Below are positions 36,001 through 44,962 of a DNA stretch of 64,000 nt, piece after piece (the first letter of the stretch is position 1; the number at the start of each line of letters is the position of its first letter). The DNA is from Xanthobacter aminoxidans. Lineage in GTDB: Bacteria > Pseudomonadota > Alphaproteobacteria > Rhizobiales > Xanthobacteraceae. The stretch covers positions 186,001 through 250,000 of the forward strand of contig NZ_JAMJXC010000006.1 in assembly GCF_023571765.1 (NCBI RefSeq). Direction: 5' to 3'. The notes below the pieces were generated by a model that was given only the letters and a program-made list of their open reading frames with translations, did not search any database and was not told the origin of the DNA. The position numbers and the translations under genes were made by a program.

Positions 36001-36084
36001 AGAAGGCGTCCAGGAATCTAGGGGCGGTTCAATCTGCGGGCGCAAGTCGCAAATGCGAGACGTTTCAGGTGCCCGCCGCCGCGA

Positions 36085-37332
36085 TCACAGCTTGCTCAGC
36101 GTCTCTTGCCAGGCTTTGTTCAGTTCCTCGCGATACTGCGGGGCGGCGATCTCGATCAACGCCCGCGCCCGCTCAACGACCGAGCGTCCGCGCAGGCTCG
36201 CGGCGCCAAACTCGGTCACGACAATATCGATGTCGGTCCGAGGCAAGGTCGCCACGCACGGGGCCGAGAGTTTGGGGACGATCCGGGAACGCTTGCCCCG
36301 CGCGGCGGTCGCCGGCAGCGCGATGACGCTGGAACCGTTCGGGCTCATCCGCGCGGCTCGTGCGAAATCAGGAGCTCCGCCAGCGCCACTGATTGCCGCG
36401 CCTCCAGCATGCTCGAGCGCCGCCTGCCCCCAAAGATCGACCTCGACTGCGGAGTTGATGGCGATGAACTGCGTCAAGGCGGCGAGCGTTTGCGGCCCGT
36501 GAGTGATATCGCAGCCGGCGAGCGACAGCGCGGATTGCTCCGCGGCCCAACGATAGAGATTCGGCGTTCCCACGAACACACACGCCCGGTGCGGCCAGTC
36601 CGCCTTGAGCGCGCCAGCGCGCTCGAGGTCCATCACGCCGTCGCCGAACATTCCGCTGTGCAGCCGCAAGCCCCGGCGATCGGTCAGCGCCTGCATCAGC
36701 GCCGCCGGGGTCTTGCCAAGGCCGATCTGAAGCGTGGCGCCGTCATCGACAAACTGGGCGATATGCTCCGCAACCTTCCGGGATGCGGAGTCGATCAAAC
36801 CCGTGTCATAAGTCGGCAGGGGCGTGTCGACCTCCGCCACAGCCAGGAAGTCCCCACGTGGAATGGATGGGGCGGCGGCAAGACGGGGCGTTTGTGCATT
36901 GAACAGACCCACCAGACGCTCCGATCGGGCAGCCGCCAGCAAGATGAACTCCACGGCAGGCCCGAGCGAGCAGGCGCCGGCGGCGTCGGGTGGAGCAACC
37001 TGCGCCACGCAAACGTCAAAGCGCAGGTCTTCCGCGAGCATCTGCGCGAAGCCGCCGTAGGATACCGGAAGATGCCGATACTGGCCCGCGCGCTGGGCGG
37101 CGGCGAAGCCAGGTTGCATGAACAGGCCGGTAACCGTCGCCTCGGCACCAAGGCGATCCAGATCCAGGTCATTGATGCCTGGCACGACACTGGTCACGAT
37201 ATTGAGGCCACGCGTCAGGCCGGGATCCTCGCGCCAGGCGGCGAGCAGGGCGGACGGCTCGCCTCCGGCGCCGGCGACGAAGACGCGGTCTCCGGGACGA
37301 ATCTGATCCAGGATTGCCGAGATGTCGCTCAT
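36085..37332 (-). CDS. Acetyl-CoA hydrolase/CoA-transferase family protein, probable itaconate CoA-transferase
   Basis: A 415-residue family I CoA-transferase (acetyl-CoA hydrolase/4-hydroxybutyrate CoA-transferase type). DRVFVAGAGGEPSALLAAWRE starts the first domain; LQIGLGKTPAALMQAL, GLRLHSGMFGDGVMDLERAG and VTEFGAASLRGRSV follow the family pattern. Its start overlaps the stop of the CitE-like gene by four bases. Together with that gene and the MaoC gene it matches the Ict-Ccl-Ich set (RipA-RipC-RipB) that converts itaconate to itaconyl-CoA, citramalyl-CoA, then pyruvate and acetyl-CoA in Pseudomonas and Yersinia. The pathway call rests on gene content only. Confidence 0.72.
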   Translation of the reverse strand: MSDISAILDQIRPGDRVFVAGAGGEPSALLAAWREDPGLTRGLNIVTSVVPGINDLDLDRLGAEATVTGLFMQPGFAAAQRAGQYRHLPVSYGGFAQMLAEDLRFDVCVAQVAPPDAAGACSLGPAVEFILLAAARSERLVGLFNAQTPRLAAAPSIPRGDFLAVAEVDTPLPTYDTGLIDSASRKVAEHIAQFVDDGATLQIGLGKTPAALMQALTDRRGLRLHSGMFGDGVMDLERAGALKADWPHRACVFVGTPNLYRWAAEQSALSLAGCDITHGPQTLAALTQFIAINSAVEVDLWGQAALEHAGGAAISGAGGAPDFARAARMSPNGSSVIALPATAARGKRSRIVPKLSAPCVATLPRTDIDIVVTEFGAASLRGRSVVERARALIEIAAPQYREELNKAWQETLSKL

Positions 37333-38219
37333 AGGGGCCGGTGCGCTGTGGCCACCGACAGGACATGCCGTGCCTGCTTCAGATGGGGCATATCGAGCAT
37401 CTTGCCGTCGAGCCCCACCGTGCCCACGTCTCCTGCATCCACGAACGCCTGCACGACCCGCTGGGCGAAGGCCACTTCCTCAGTGGAGGGCGTGAAGGCC
37501 GCATTGATGACGGGCACCTGTGCGGGATGGATCGCAATACGGCCGGCAAAGCCTTCTGCCCGGGCCGCGCGGCACGAGGCCATGAGGCCGGCATCATCGC
37601 GAAAATCCACATAGAGTGTCTCGAAGGCACTGAGGCCGGCGGCATGGGCGGCGAGCAATGTCATCGACCGCACCATGCGATAGGTGAACTCCCATCGCCC
37701 GTCATCGCCCAGATTGGTGCTCGCGCCGATGGCAGCCGACAGATCCTCGGCGCCCCATGTGAGGCCTTTGAGCCTAGGCGAAGGGGTATGTGCATAGTCA
37801 CCGAGGCTGAAGGGAGCGATTGCCGTCTCCGTCGCCACGGGCAGGATGCCGATGCTCCCCGGGGCAACTCCGTTTGCCGTCTCCAGCGCATCCAGGAAAT
37901 GACCCAGTTTGTGGACGTCGGGCGGGCCGTTGGCCTTGGGCAGCATGAGGCCGTCAGGCACCCCGCCGACGATGGCCGCGAGATCGGGCAGGCAAAGCGG
38001 CGTGTCGAGCGGATTGATCCGCACCCAAAGTTCGCATGAGCGCGTTGCAAGGGGCCGCTCCTTCAGGAAGCCGGCGACTTTCTCGCGTGCCGCCGCCTTG
38101 TGGGCGGGAGCCACGGCATCTTCGAGGTCGAGAATAAGCGCATCCGCGCCGGCGGAGTCCGCCTTGCCGAGCTTCTTGTCGCTGTCGCCTGGGATGAAAA
38201 GAAAGGAGCGCAGGTTCAT
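37329..38219 (-). CDS. CitE/HpcH-family lyase, probable citramalyl-CoA lyase
   Basis: A 296-residue TIM-barrel lyase. SFLFIPGDSDKKLGKADSAGADALILDLEDAV has the acidic metal-binding pair, LWVRINPLDTPL the conserved arginine, and GLMLPKA, LPVATETA and WGAEDLSAAIGAS are the expected barrel motifs. The C-terminus RIAIHPAQVPVIN is typical. It cleaves 3-hydroxyacyl-CoA esters such as citramalyl-CoA to pyruvate and acetyl-CoA, or malyl-CoA analogues. It overlaps both neighbours by four bases (ATGA), so the three genes are co-translated. Confidence 0.78.
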   Translation of the reverse strand: MNLRSFLFIPGDSDKKLGKADSAGADALILDLEDAVAPAHKAAAREKVAGFLKERPLATRSCELWVRINPLDTPLCLPDLAAIVGGVPDGLMLPKANGPPDVHKLGHFLDALETANGVAPGSIGILPVATETAIAPFSLGDYAHTPSPRLKGLTWGAEDLSAAIGASTNLGDDGRWEFTYRMVRSMTLLAAHAAGLSAFETLYVDFRDDAGLMASCRAARAEGFAGRIAIHPAQVPVINAAFTPSTEEVAFAQRVVQAFVDAGDVGTVGLDGKMLDMPHLKQARHVLSVATAHRPL

Positions 38220-38677
38220 GCCGGCACCTGCCGCTTGCGCTGGAGGCCGGAGCGCCGACAGTGGGCGACTAAATCACCATGTTGATTGTAGGCCCGGTGA
38301 ACGAAGGTCACAATCCCCTGGTCCGGCCGGGAACGGCTCTCGCGCAGTTCGACCACCTCCGTTTCCACCCGCAGCGTGTCGCCATGGAACACGGGCTTGG
38401 GAAAGCGGACCTCGTCCCAGCCGAGATTTGCGACCGCGGTGCCGAGAGTCGTGTCGCCGACGGAAATACCGACCATTAACCCGAGGGTGAACGCGCTGTT
38501 GACCAGCCGCCGGCCAAACTCAGTCTCAGTGCGGCAGTATTCCTCGTCGAGGTGCAACTGCGCCGGATTATGTGTCATAGCGCTGAACAAGATATTGTCC
38601 GTTTCCGTGAGGGTTCGGCGAATGGGGTGCTGAAAGACCTGCCCCACTTCCAGTTCATCGAACCATTTGCCCGCCAT
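38216..38677 (-). CDS. MaoC-family hydratase, probable itaconyl-CoA hydratase
   Basis: A 153-residue hotdog-fold hydratase starting MAGKWFDELEVGQVFQHPIRR. Family (R)-hydratase motifs include FSAMTHNPAQLHLDEEYCR, with the aspartate/histidine-type active site, and ALTLG-like VNSAFTLGLMVGISVGDTT. It is the first gene of the minus-strand operon leading to the CitE-like lyase and the CoA-transferase. In known itaconate clusters a MaoC protein hydrates itaconyl-CoA to citramalyl-CoA. The gene is divergent from an aldehyde dehydrogenase, with 180 bp between. Confidence 0.8.
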   Translation of the reverse strand: MAGKWFDELEVGQVFQHPIRRTLTETDNILFSAMTHNPAQLHLDEEYCRTETEFGRRLVNSAFTLGLMVGISVGDTTLGTAVANLGWDEVRFPKPVFHGDTLRVETEVVELRESRSRPDQGIVTFVHRAYNQHGDLVAHCRRSGLQRKRQVPA

Positions 38678-38857
38678 CGAACCGTATCTCCCGTCTCGGC
38701 GCTCTTGCTAACTGAGGGCGCTGACGGAAACGGATACTACAGGCGAGCCAGCCATGTGCATCATAGAATGGTGTTATTCCGCTAGAGCAAAATCGTATTT
38801 CGCCGGTCTCGGCCACCCGCTCAAGTTCCGTTCCGAAACGATAAAGCGGTGAGACTC

Positions 38858-40339
38858 ATGAGCGGACAATACCTCCACCATCCCTTCCTCGACGGGACAC
38901 TCAAGAAACTGCTCATCGGCGGCGAATGGGTCGAGGCGGCGGGTGGCGGGACTTTCACGTCCGTAAATCCCTCTACCGGCGAGGTGCTCGCAACGGTAGC
39001 GCTGGGCGAGGCGGAGGATATCGACCGCGCGGTGCACGCCGCGCGCACAGCCTTTGAAGGCGATTGGAGCCGCTGGAAGCCGTTCGACCGCCAGGCTTTG
39101 ATGCTCCGCATCGCGGACCGGATCGAGGCGCACTTCGAGGATCTGGGCCTGCTCGAGACCCTGGACATGGGCGCGCCCGTGTCACGCACCAGAAACTTCA
39201 AGCGCTGGCTGGTGCAGGCATTCCGGTATTATGCCGCCCAGGCTGTCAACATTCATGGCGATGTGCTGGAGAATTCCTTTCCGGGCTCCTTCATGAGCTT
39301 CACCCTCAAGGCCCCCATCGGGGTGGTGGGTGGGATCATTCCCTGGAACGGTCCGCTGATCTCGCAGCTCTGGAGCATTTGCCCGACGCTCGCCACTGGC
39401 TGCACCTTGGTCCTCAAGCCGGCGCTCGAAGCTCCCCTGTCGTCGTTGCGGCTCGCCGAAATCATGGTGGAGGCAGGTCTGCCGGCCGGGGTCGTCAATG
39501 TGGTGCCAGGCAGCGGGCCAGGGGCTGGAGCCGCCCTGGCGGTCCATCCCGACGTGGACAAGATCGCCTTTACCGGCTCGACGGTGACAGGTCGCCGGAT
39601 CATCGAGGGTTCGGCCGTGAACATGAAGAAGGTCGCGGTAGAATTGGGTGGTAAGTCGCCGGACATCGTGTTCGACGATGCGGACCTCGATATTGCGGTT
39701 CCAGGCGCGGGCATGGGCTGTTTCAACAATACCGGCCAGGTCTGCTATGCGGGAACGCGGCTGTTCGTCCAAAGACGGGTCTATGACGAGGTGGTCGAGC
39801 GGCTGGCCGCATTCGGTCGGACCCTCAAAGTCGGGCCCGGCACCGATCCCGAGACCCAGATCGGGCCGCTCGTATCGCCGGCCCAACTCGACCGCGTCAC
39901 GGGCTATATGGAGGTGGCGCGCCAGGAGGGCGCGCGCATCGTTTCCGGTGGCGCGAGAGTCGAGGGAGACCTCGCTGGTGGCTATTTCGTGGAGCCGACC
40001 GTGCTCGCCGACGTGCGCAACGACATGCGGGTGGCGCAGGAAGAGATCTTCGGCCCCGTCATCTGCGTCATCCCCTTCGACACGGAGGGGGAGGTGGTCG
40101 CGCTGGCGAACAGCACCGAATACGGCCTCGGAGGTGCGGTGTGGACCCGGGACGTCGGCCGTGCGCATCGGGTGGCTCGCGCCATCCGGGCGGGCATCGT
40201 CTGGATCAACTGCTATGGGATCACCGATCCGAGCGTCGCCTATGGCGGCACCAAGATGAGCGGCTATGGCGCGAAAGGCGGTCCTCACCACTTGGAGGAC
40301 TATCTATACAGCAAGACCGTTTGGCTCCGTACGGATTGA
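38858..40339 (+). CDS. NAD(P)-dependent aldehyde dehydrogenase
   Basis: A 493-residue ALDH. MSGQYLHHPFLDGTLKKLLIGGEWVEA is the N-terminus; a GTG three codons upstream is a less likely start. Motifs are GIIPWNGPLISQLW (cofactor), VAVELGGKSPDIVFDDAD (Glu base), FNNTGQVCYAGTRLFV (nucleophilic Cys) and EEIFGPVICVIPF. It oxidises a medium-size aldehyde. It begins a plus-strand unit; etfBA follow 265 bp further. It is divergent from the MaoC operon and may share its regulation. The 265 bp after it show no gene, only a weak five-base stem at 40375-40387. Confidence 0.9.
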   Translation: MSGQYLHHPFLDGTLKKLLIGGEWVEAAGGGTFTSVNPSTGEVLATVALGEAEDIDRAVHAARTAFEGDWSRWKPFDRQALMLRIADRIEAHFEDLGLLETLDMGAPVSRTRNFKRWLVQAFRYYAAQAVNIHGDVLENSFPGSFMSFTLKAPIGVVGGIIPWNGPLISQLWSICPTLATGCTLVLKPALEAPLSSLRLAEIMVEAGLPAGVVNVVPGSGPGAGAALAVHPDVDKIAFTGSTVTGRRIIEGSAVNMKKVAVELGGKSPDIVFDDADLDIAVPGAGMGCFNNTGQVCYAGTRLFVQRRVYDEVVERLAAFGRTLKVGPGTDPETQIGPLVSPAQLDRVTGYMEVARQEGARIVSGGARVEGDLAGGYFVEPTVLADVRNDMRVAQEEIFGPVICVIPFDTEGEVVALANSTEYGLGGAVWTRDVGRAHRVARAIRAGIVWINCYGITDPSVAYGGTKMSGYGAKGGPHHLEDYLYSKTVWLRTD

Positions 40340-40604
40340 TGGCGCCCAGAACGCGACCGACGACGCCCGCTCTGACCGAGCCTCGGTTTTGGCAGAGCCA
40401 GATCCTTCCGCGGCGGACTGCTCTCAGTTGGGAGGCTTTTCGCCTATTTCCGGTGAGGTCGGCTGGGCCGGGAGATCTTGGCGAGCGGGGACGGATCCGT
40501 TGCAGGGGACGGCGCCATGGTGGACGAACCGGCGCGCGGCCGCGCCACAACACGCCACCAAAATCTGATGCGACAATCGAAGTTTAGAGAGGCGGATTCA
40601 GCCC

Positions 40605-41354
40605 ATGAAGATCCTGGTGCCCGTTAAGCGGGTGGTGGATTACAACGTGAAGGTCCGGGTGAAATCGGACGGGTCGGGCGTGGAGCTCGCCAACGTCAAG
40701 ATGTCCATGAACCCGTTCGACGAGATCGCGGTTGAAGAGGCGCTCCGCCTGAAGGAAGCCGGCAAGGCCACCGAGGTGATCGCCGTCTCCATCGGACCGG
40801 CGCAGGCCTCCGAGACCCTGCGCACGGCGCTGGCCATGGGTGCCGACCGCGGCATCCTGGTGAAGGTCGACGGCGTGGTGGAACCGCTCGCGGTGGCCAA
40901 GATCCTCAAGGGCGTGGTCGGCGAGGAAGCCCCCGGCCTCGTCATCCTTGGCAAGCAGGCCATCGACGACGACTGCAACCAGACCGGCCAGATGCTCGCC
41001 GCCCTGCTGGGCTGGCCCCAGGGCACCTTCGCCTCCAAGGTCGTGGTCGAGGACGGCGGCGTCGCCGTCACCCGCGAGATCGACGGCGGCCTGCAGACCG
41101 TGAAGCTCAACGGCCCGGCTATCGTCACGACGGACCTGCGCCTCAACGAGCCGCGCTACGCCTCGCTCCCCAACATCATGAAGGCGAAGAAGAAGCCCAT
41201 CGCCGAGAAGACGCCCGCCGATTACGGCGTGGACGTCGCCCCGCGCCTCACCGTGCTCTCCACCGCGGAACCCGCGGGCCGCAAGGCGGGCGTCAAGGTG
41301 GGCTCGGTGGCCGAGCTGGTGGCGAAGCTCAAGGATGAGGCGGGGGTGATCTGA
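40605..41354 (+). CDS. etfB: Electron transfer flavoprotein beta subunit
   Basis: A 249-residue protein starting [39 protein letters not shown] and the signature [24 protein letters not shown] are those of the EtfB family; the protein binds AMP. It accepts electrons from acyl-CoA dehydrogenases such as the one at 29106-30272. Its TGA overlaps the etfA ATG by one base (TGATG). Codon use is very GC-rich and even, like a well-expressed host gene. Confidence 0.96.
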   Translation: MKILVPVKRVVDYNVKVRVKSDGSGVELANVKMSMNPFDEIAVEEALRLKEAGKATEVIAVSIGPAQASETLRTALAMGADRGILVKVDGVVEPLAVAKILKGVVGEEAPGLVILGKQAIDDDCNQTGQMLAALLGWPQGTFASKVVVEDGGVAVTREIDGGLQTVKLNGPAIVTTDLRLNEPRYASLPNIMKAKKKPIAEKTPADYGVDVAPRLTVLSTAEPAGRKAGVKVGSVAELVAKLKDEAGVI

Positions 41355-42298
41355 TGGCAACTTTGCTGCTCGCCGAACACGACAATTCGGCTCTCAACGG
41401 CGTCACCGCCAAGGCGCTTTCCGCCGCCGCCGCCCTCGGCGGCCCGGTGCACATCCTGGTGGCCGGCCAGAATGCCAAGGGCGTCGCCGACGCCGCCGCC
41501 AAGCTTTCGGGCGTCGAGAAGGTATTGCTGGCGGACGACGCGCTCTATGCCCATCGCCTCGCCGAGCCGCTCGCCGCGCTCATCGTGGCGCTGGCCCCCG
41601 GCTATGACGCCATCGTCGGCCCCTCCACCGCCGTGGCCAAGAACGTGCTGCCGCGCGTGGCAGCCCTGCTGGACGTGATGCAGGTGTCGGACATCACCAA
41701 GGTGGTGGCCCCCGACACCTTCGAGCGGCCGATCTATGCGGGCAACGCCATCCAGACCGTGAAGTCCTCCGACGCGAAGAAGGTGATCACGGTGCGCACC
41801 GCGTCCTTCGGCGCCATCGGCGAGGGCGGCTCGGCGACCGTGGAAGCCATCCCGGCGGTGGCTGATCCCGGCGTCTCCACCTTCGTGGAGGAGACTATCG
41901 CAGCATCGGATCGTCCGGAACTGACGGCGGCGAAGATCATCGTCTCCGGCGGCCGCGCCTTGGGCTCGCGAGAGAAGTTCGCCGAACTGATCGAGCCGCT
42001 GGCGGGCGTGCTGGGCGCCGCGGTGGGCGCCTCGCGCGCCGCCGTGGACGCGGGCTATGCCCCCAACGACTGGCAGGTTGGCCAGACCGGTAAGGTGGTG
42101 GCCCCCGAGCTGTACATCGCGCTCGGCATTTCCGGTGCCATCCAGCATCTGGCCGGCATGAAGGACAGCAAGGTCATCGTCGCCGTCAACAAGGATGAGG
42201 AGGCCCCCATCTTCCAGGTGGCCGACTACGGGCTCGTCGGCGACATCAACACCGTCATCCCCGAGCTGAAGGCGGAAATCGGCAAGGTGAAGAGCTGA
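41354..42298 (+). CDS. etfA: Electron transfer flavoprotein alpha subunit
   Basis: A 314-residue protein. The C-terminal FAD domain is clear: [37 protein letters not shown], then [18 protein letters not shown] and [11 protein letters not shown]. With EtfB it carries electrons from acyl-CoA dehydrogenases to ETF-quinone oxidoreductase. The two genes form a tight pair. A duplicate chromosomal copy is usual in such bacteria, so this pair may serve the cluster specifically. Confidence 0.96.
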   Translation: MATLLLAEHDNSALNGVTAKALSAAAALGGPVHILVAGQNAKGVADAAAKLSGVEKVLLADDALYAHRLAEPLAALIVALAPGYDAIVGPSTAVAKNVLPRVAALLDVMQVSDITKVVAPDTFERPIYAGNAIQTVKSSDAKKVITVRTASFGAIGEGGSATVEAIPAVADPGVSTFVEETIAASDRPELTAAKIIVSGGRALGSREKFAELIEPLAGVLGAAVGASRAAVDAGYAPNDWQVGQTGKVVAPELYIALGISGAIQHLAGMKDSKVIVAVNKDEEAPIFQVADYGLVGDINTVIPELKAEIGKVKS

Positions 42299-42645
42299 GA
42301 GGCAAGGTAGTCTAGATCATGCGTATTCCTCGTCAGACGCTCGTTCTCTTTTCTTCAGCTTTGTTTGCTTGGGACGACTGGACCGTTGGGTCTCCGGGAC
42401 ATGGCTTCATTTTTCCATGGGCTTTGTTTATCGAGCGGAAAAAATCGACGATGTAGGCGCAGTATGGCTCATCGCAGAGATTGCTGTCTGTCCTCTCTTG
42501 GATGTTATCACCCGATCGCACCGGCACGCTTCGGTCGCTGGAGCAATGCGCCCCCTCCGGGTCGTGGGTCACGTCGATGCCTTTCAAAACCCGCGCATGT
42601 TGCGGCAAACGCACGGCAATTCCCAGAATTCGAAGAGTTTCGGTC
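42299..42645. other. Intergenic region between etfA and the LysR gene
   Basis: About 350 bp without a convincing gene. Several overlapping frames are open on both strands but none shows family similarity or a good start site. Base composition falls below that of etfBA, so this is a plausible joint between the catabolic segment and the conjugation module. A direct test for an attachment site was not possible. Confidence 0.4.
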
Positions 42646-43563
42646 TTGACAATTGAGCTTCGCGACATGCACTGGGCTATCGTAGCCTCCGGACATCGCA
42701 GCCTCAGGCGGGCGGCGGGAGCGCTCAACGTGCGGGAGTCCACGCTCAGCCGCCGCTTGCGCGACCTGGAATACCGGCTTGGAGTTGAGCTTTTTGAGAG
42801 GACTGCCAACGGCACGCGACTCACATCTGCGGGCGAAGAGTTTATTGCGATGGCGAAGCACATTCTGGCGGAGGCAGATGCTGCGTTCGAGCGGATGAAG
42901 GCGCGGGGATGCGGTGAAAGTGGGAATCTCGTTGTCGGCATCTGCATGGCGCTCTCAGTTGGCAACCTAAGGGCGACACTCGCGGCGTACGGACGGCGGC
43001 ATGAGGGTGTAGAGGTTCACAGCATCGATGGATCGCGCAATCGTCTGCTCGCTGACCTCACCTCAGGGAGCATCGACGTCTTCCTCACGGCGGAGGGACA
43101 TTCAGCCTGGGGCGGCGCATTGTTACCCCTTTGGAGTGAGCGCGTGATGGTCGCCCTTCCGGTGGATCATTTTCTTGGTTCGTGCTCCGTCGTACGCTGG
43201 CCAGATCTTGCAGGGGCCCGCGTTCTGGTCAATCGACGTGACCCGGGACCGGACTATGAGGCGATGCTGCGGGCACGATTGGGTGACCGGTCTGGCTGCA
43301 GCTTCATCGGTCACGAAGTCTGCCTGGACCGTCTTTTGGGCTTCGTCGCCGCGGGCCTTGGGTTGACGCTGGTCTCAGAAAGTGCTGTCGGGGTCAATGG
43401 TTCCGGGATCGTGTTTCGCGAGTTGCACGATGATGCCGGCCCGGTCCGCATACGGTTTGCAGCCTATTGGAAAGAAACCAACCGGAACCCGGCCCTGCGG
43501 CCCTTTCTCGACCTGCTTCGCGCCCGCTATTCCGACACGGCTCCGTCCATGTCACCGGATTGA
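42646..43563 (+). CDS. LysR-family regulator associated with the trb module
   Basis: A 305-residue LysR protein. The N-terminus ELRDMHWAIVASGHRSLRRAAG then ALNVRESTLSRRLRDLEYRLG is the wHTH type found next to trbI and DUF2274 genes in rhizobial ICEs. No ATG gives this N-terminus exactly; TTG at 42646 preceded by GAAGAG is chosen, and ATG at 42577 is the alternative. The effector domain includes VGICMALSVGNLRATLAAYG. The 3' end overlaps the convergent DUF2274 gene by 37 bases. It probably regulates transfer functions of the element. Confidence 0.82.
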   Translation: MTIELRDMHWAIVASGHRSLRRAAGALNVRESTLSRRLRDLEYRLGVELFERTANGTRLTSAGEEFIAMAKHILAEADAAFERMKARGCGESGNLVVGICMALSVGNLRATLAAYGRRHEGVEVHSIDGSRNRLLADLTSGSIDVFLTAEGHSAWGGALLPLWSERVMVALPVDHFLGSCSVVRWPDLAGARVLVNRRDPGPDYEAMLRARLGDRSGCSFIGHEVCLDRLLGFVAAGLGLTLVSESAVGVNGSGIVFRELHDDAGPVRIRFAAYWKETNRNPALRPFLDLLRARYSDTAPSMSPD

Positions 43564-43784
43564 GTGCCCCGCTCGCGCTTTGCCTTGGAGAACCCTCTGT
43601 CGGTGGCAATGAAGCGCTCCAGCATGGGAACAATCAGTCGCGAGGGATCGCCAACCGGCTGGCCTATCTCGCGCGCCAGCACCTGCGCATAGGTTGCGAG
43701 ATCGCGATGCAGTGCTGCGGGCAGCTCCAAGGTGATCTTGACGGGTTTGTCGTCGGTCAATGGACCGAGTTTGAGCTTTGTCAC
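43527..43784 (-). CDS. DUF2274-domain protein
   Basis: An 85-residue protein, KLKLGPLTDDKPVKITLELPAALHRDLATYAQVLAREIG then QPVGDPSRLIVPMLERFIATD. It resembles a ribbon-helix-helix fold (KVTLELPA..HRDL..YA). This small protein closes the trb operon in many alphaproteobacterial ICEs. It overlaps trbI by four bases. Its role is unknown; DNA binding or plasmid-partition-like regulation is possible. Confidence 0.85.
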   Translation of the reverse strand: MTKLKLGPLTDDKPVKITLELPAALHRDLATYAQVLAREIGQPVGDPSRLIVPMLERFIATDRGFSKAKRERGTQSGDMDGAVSE

Positions 43785-44962
43785 TGTTGTCCCCCATAGG
43801 GTTCGAGCACGAGATCGCGCGTGACGATGACCCTGACAGGAAATCCCGGCCGGATCGTCAGCGTCGGCGGCACATTGAGCTGGCGCCGGACGATCTGCTG
43901 GCCGGCATCGTTGGCGGTGTCCTGGGCGCCGTTGCGAATGGCGCGCAGCAAGCGGTCCTCGTCATCGACGGCAAGCTCGGCGCCGACGCTGAGCAGGGTA
44001 GAGAGGGCTGCAGCCTTGGCGAGATCCCACCAATGATAATCGACGCCATCCTCCACGCCGGCATAGCCCTGAGTGTCTGCGCCCGGCTGGCGCTCGATCA
44101 CGATGGAGCGTCCATTGGGGAAGATCAGCCGGTTCCAGACCAGCAGGATCCGTCGCTGACCGAACCCGACATCGTTGCTGTATTCGCCGATGATGCGCGT
44201 GCCCTGGGGGACGAGGAGAACGCGCCCGGTCGGGCTGTCATAGATGTGCTCGGTGACTTGGGCGGTGATCTGCCCGGGCAGATCCGAACGGATGCCGGTG
44301 ATGAGCGCCGCGGATATGACGGAGCCCGCCTGAAGCACATAGGGCGAGGCCGACGCCATCACCCGATCGGGCGCGACGGTCCGCCGGTCGACGGTGGCGT
44401 TGAGGAAGTTGAGCTGCCGCTCCTGCGCCGAGGGCGGGACAGGCACGCCGTTCAGCCCGGGCACGCCGGCCATCCCCGCAGTCCCGGCGAGCGGCGATGC
44501 AGCCGCTGTCGCTCTGGCCTCGGTCTGGAAGAACACGCGCGAGGTCCTCGCAGCCTCCTGCTCGGCGTGGCGGCGCTGCTCTTCCGGATCGACGATGGCG
44601 GCCGGCATGGCCGGTGGCACGACCGGCTGGCCCCGGTTCTGCGCATTGACGATGGGCCGTCCGAGGTCGCCCGGCAGCGGGGGGCCGAGGATCGGACCGG
44701 TATAGTCACGCGGTAGGCCGGCGAGGCCGTCGGCGGTGGAGCGGTTCTCGGTGGAATAGAGCTCGTCCGGGGCGTTTCCGGCGGTGCGGGTCTGCAGGGC
44801 ATAGATCAGCGCCCCGCTCAGACCCAGGCCCGAGACGAGGCCGATGCCGACAAGAACCTTGCGTGAGATTCGGGTGACGCGCGGGGGCTCGGCGCGCAGG
44901 CGCATGGGCGTGGCGGCCGGTTCGGACGGCTCGTTCTGATCATATTGCGGGTGCTCGCTCAT
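43781..44962 (-). CDS. trbI: TrbI/VirB10 type IV secretion channel protein
   Basis: A 393-residue inner-membrane protein that spans to the outer membrane. A basic N-terminus is followed by one membrane segment (VLVGIGLVSGLGLSGALIYAL) and a proline-rich linker. The C-terminal VirB10 domain has YVLQAGSVISAALITGIRSDLPGQ and LVPQGTRIIGEYSNDVGFGQRR. It forms the outer-membrane core complex with TrbG. Its start overlaps the trbG stop. Confidence 0.95.
   Translation of the reverse strand: MSEHPQYDQNEPSEPAATPMRLRAEPPRVTRISRKVLVGIGLVSGLGLSGALIYALQTRTAGNAPDELYSTENRSTADGLAGLPRDYTGPILGPPLPGDLGRPIVNAQNRGQPVVPPAMPAAIVDPEEQRRHAEQEAARTSRVFFQTEARATAAASPLAGTAGMAGVPGLNGVPVPPSAQERQLNFLNATVDRRTVAPDRVMASASPYVLQAGSVISAALITGIRSDLPGQITAQVTEHIYDSPTGRVLLVPQGTRIIGEYSNDVGFGQRRILLVWNRLIFPNGRSIVIERQPGADTQGYAGVEDGVDYHWWDLAKAAALSTLLSVGAELAVDDEDRLLRAIRNGAQDTANDAGQQIVRRQLNVPPTLTIRPGFPVRVIVTRDLVLEPYGGQQ

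Larger units (their letters stand above)
34528..36034. mobile_element. IS3-family insertion sequence with a nested IS110 fragment
   Basis: The ends are 24-base inverted repeats, 34531-34554 and 36008-36031 (TGAACCGCCCC identical, 20 of 24 matching). They are flanked by the direct repeat ATC (34528-34530 and 36032-36034), which is the 3-bp target duplication expected for IS3. The element is 1501 bp. Inside, orfA and orfB are on the minus strand. A roughly 385-bp foreign segment (about 35350-35737) interrupts the junction between them, and orfB also has a frameshift near 34612. The element is therefore probably immobile. It inserted between a LysR gene and the end of the CoA-transferase gene of the itaconate-like operon. 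Confidence 0.85.

Noticed and set aside
40375-40387. Five-base stem with TTTT after the aldehyde dehydrogenase
   Set aside because: Too short, with a three-base loop, to call a terminator with confidence.
42333-42965. Minus-strand frame of 210 codons
   Set aside because: It is the shadow of the LysR gene and of non-coding sequence, without any motif.
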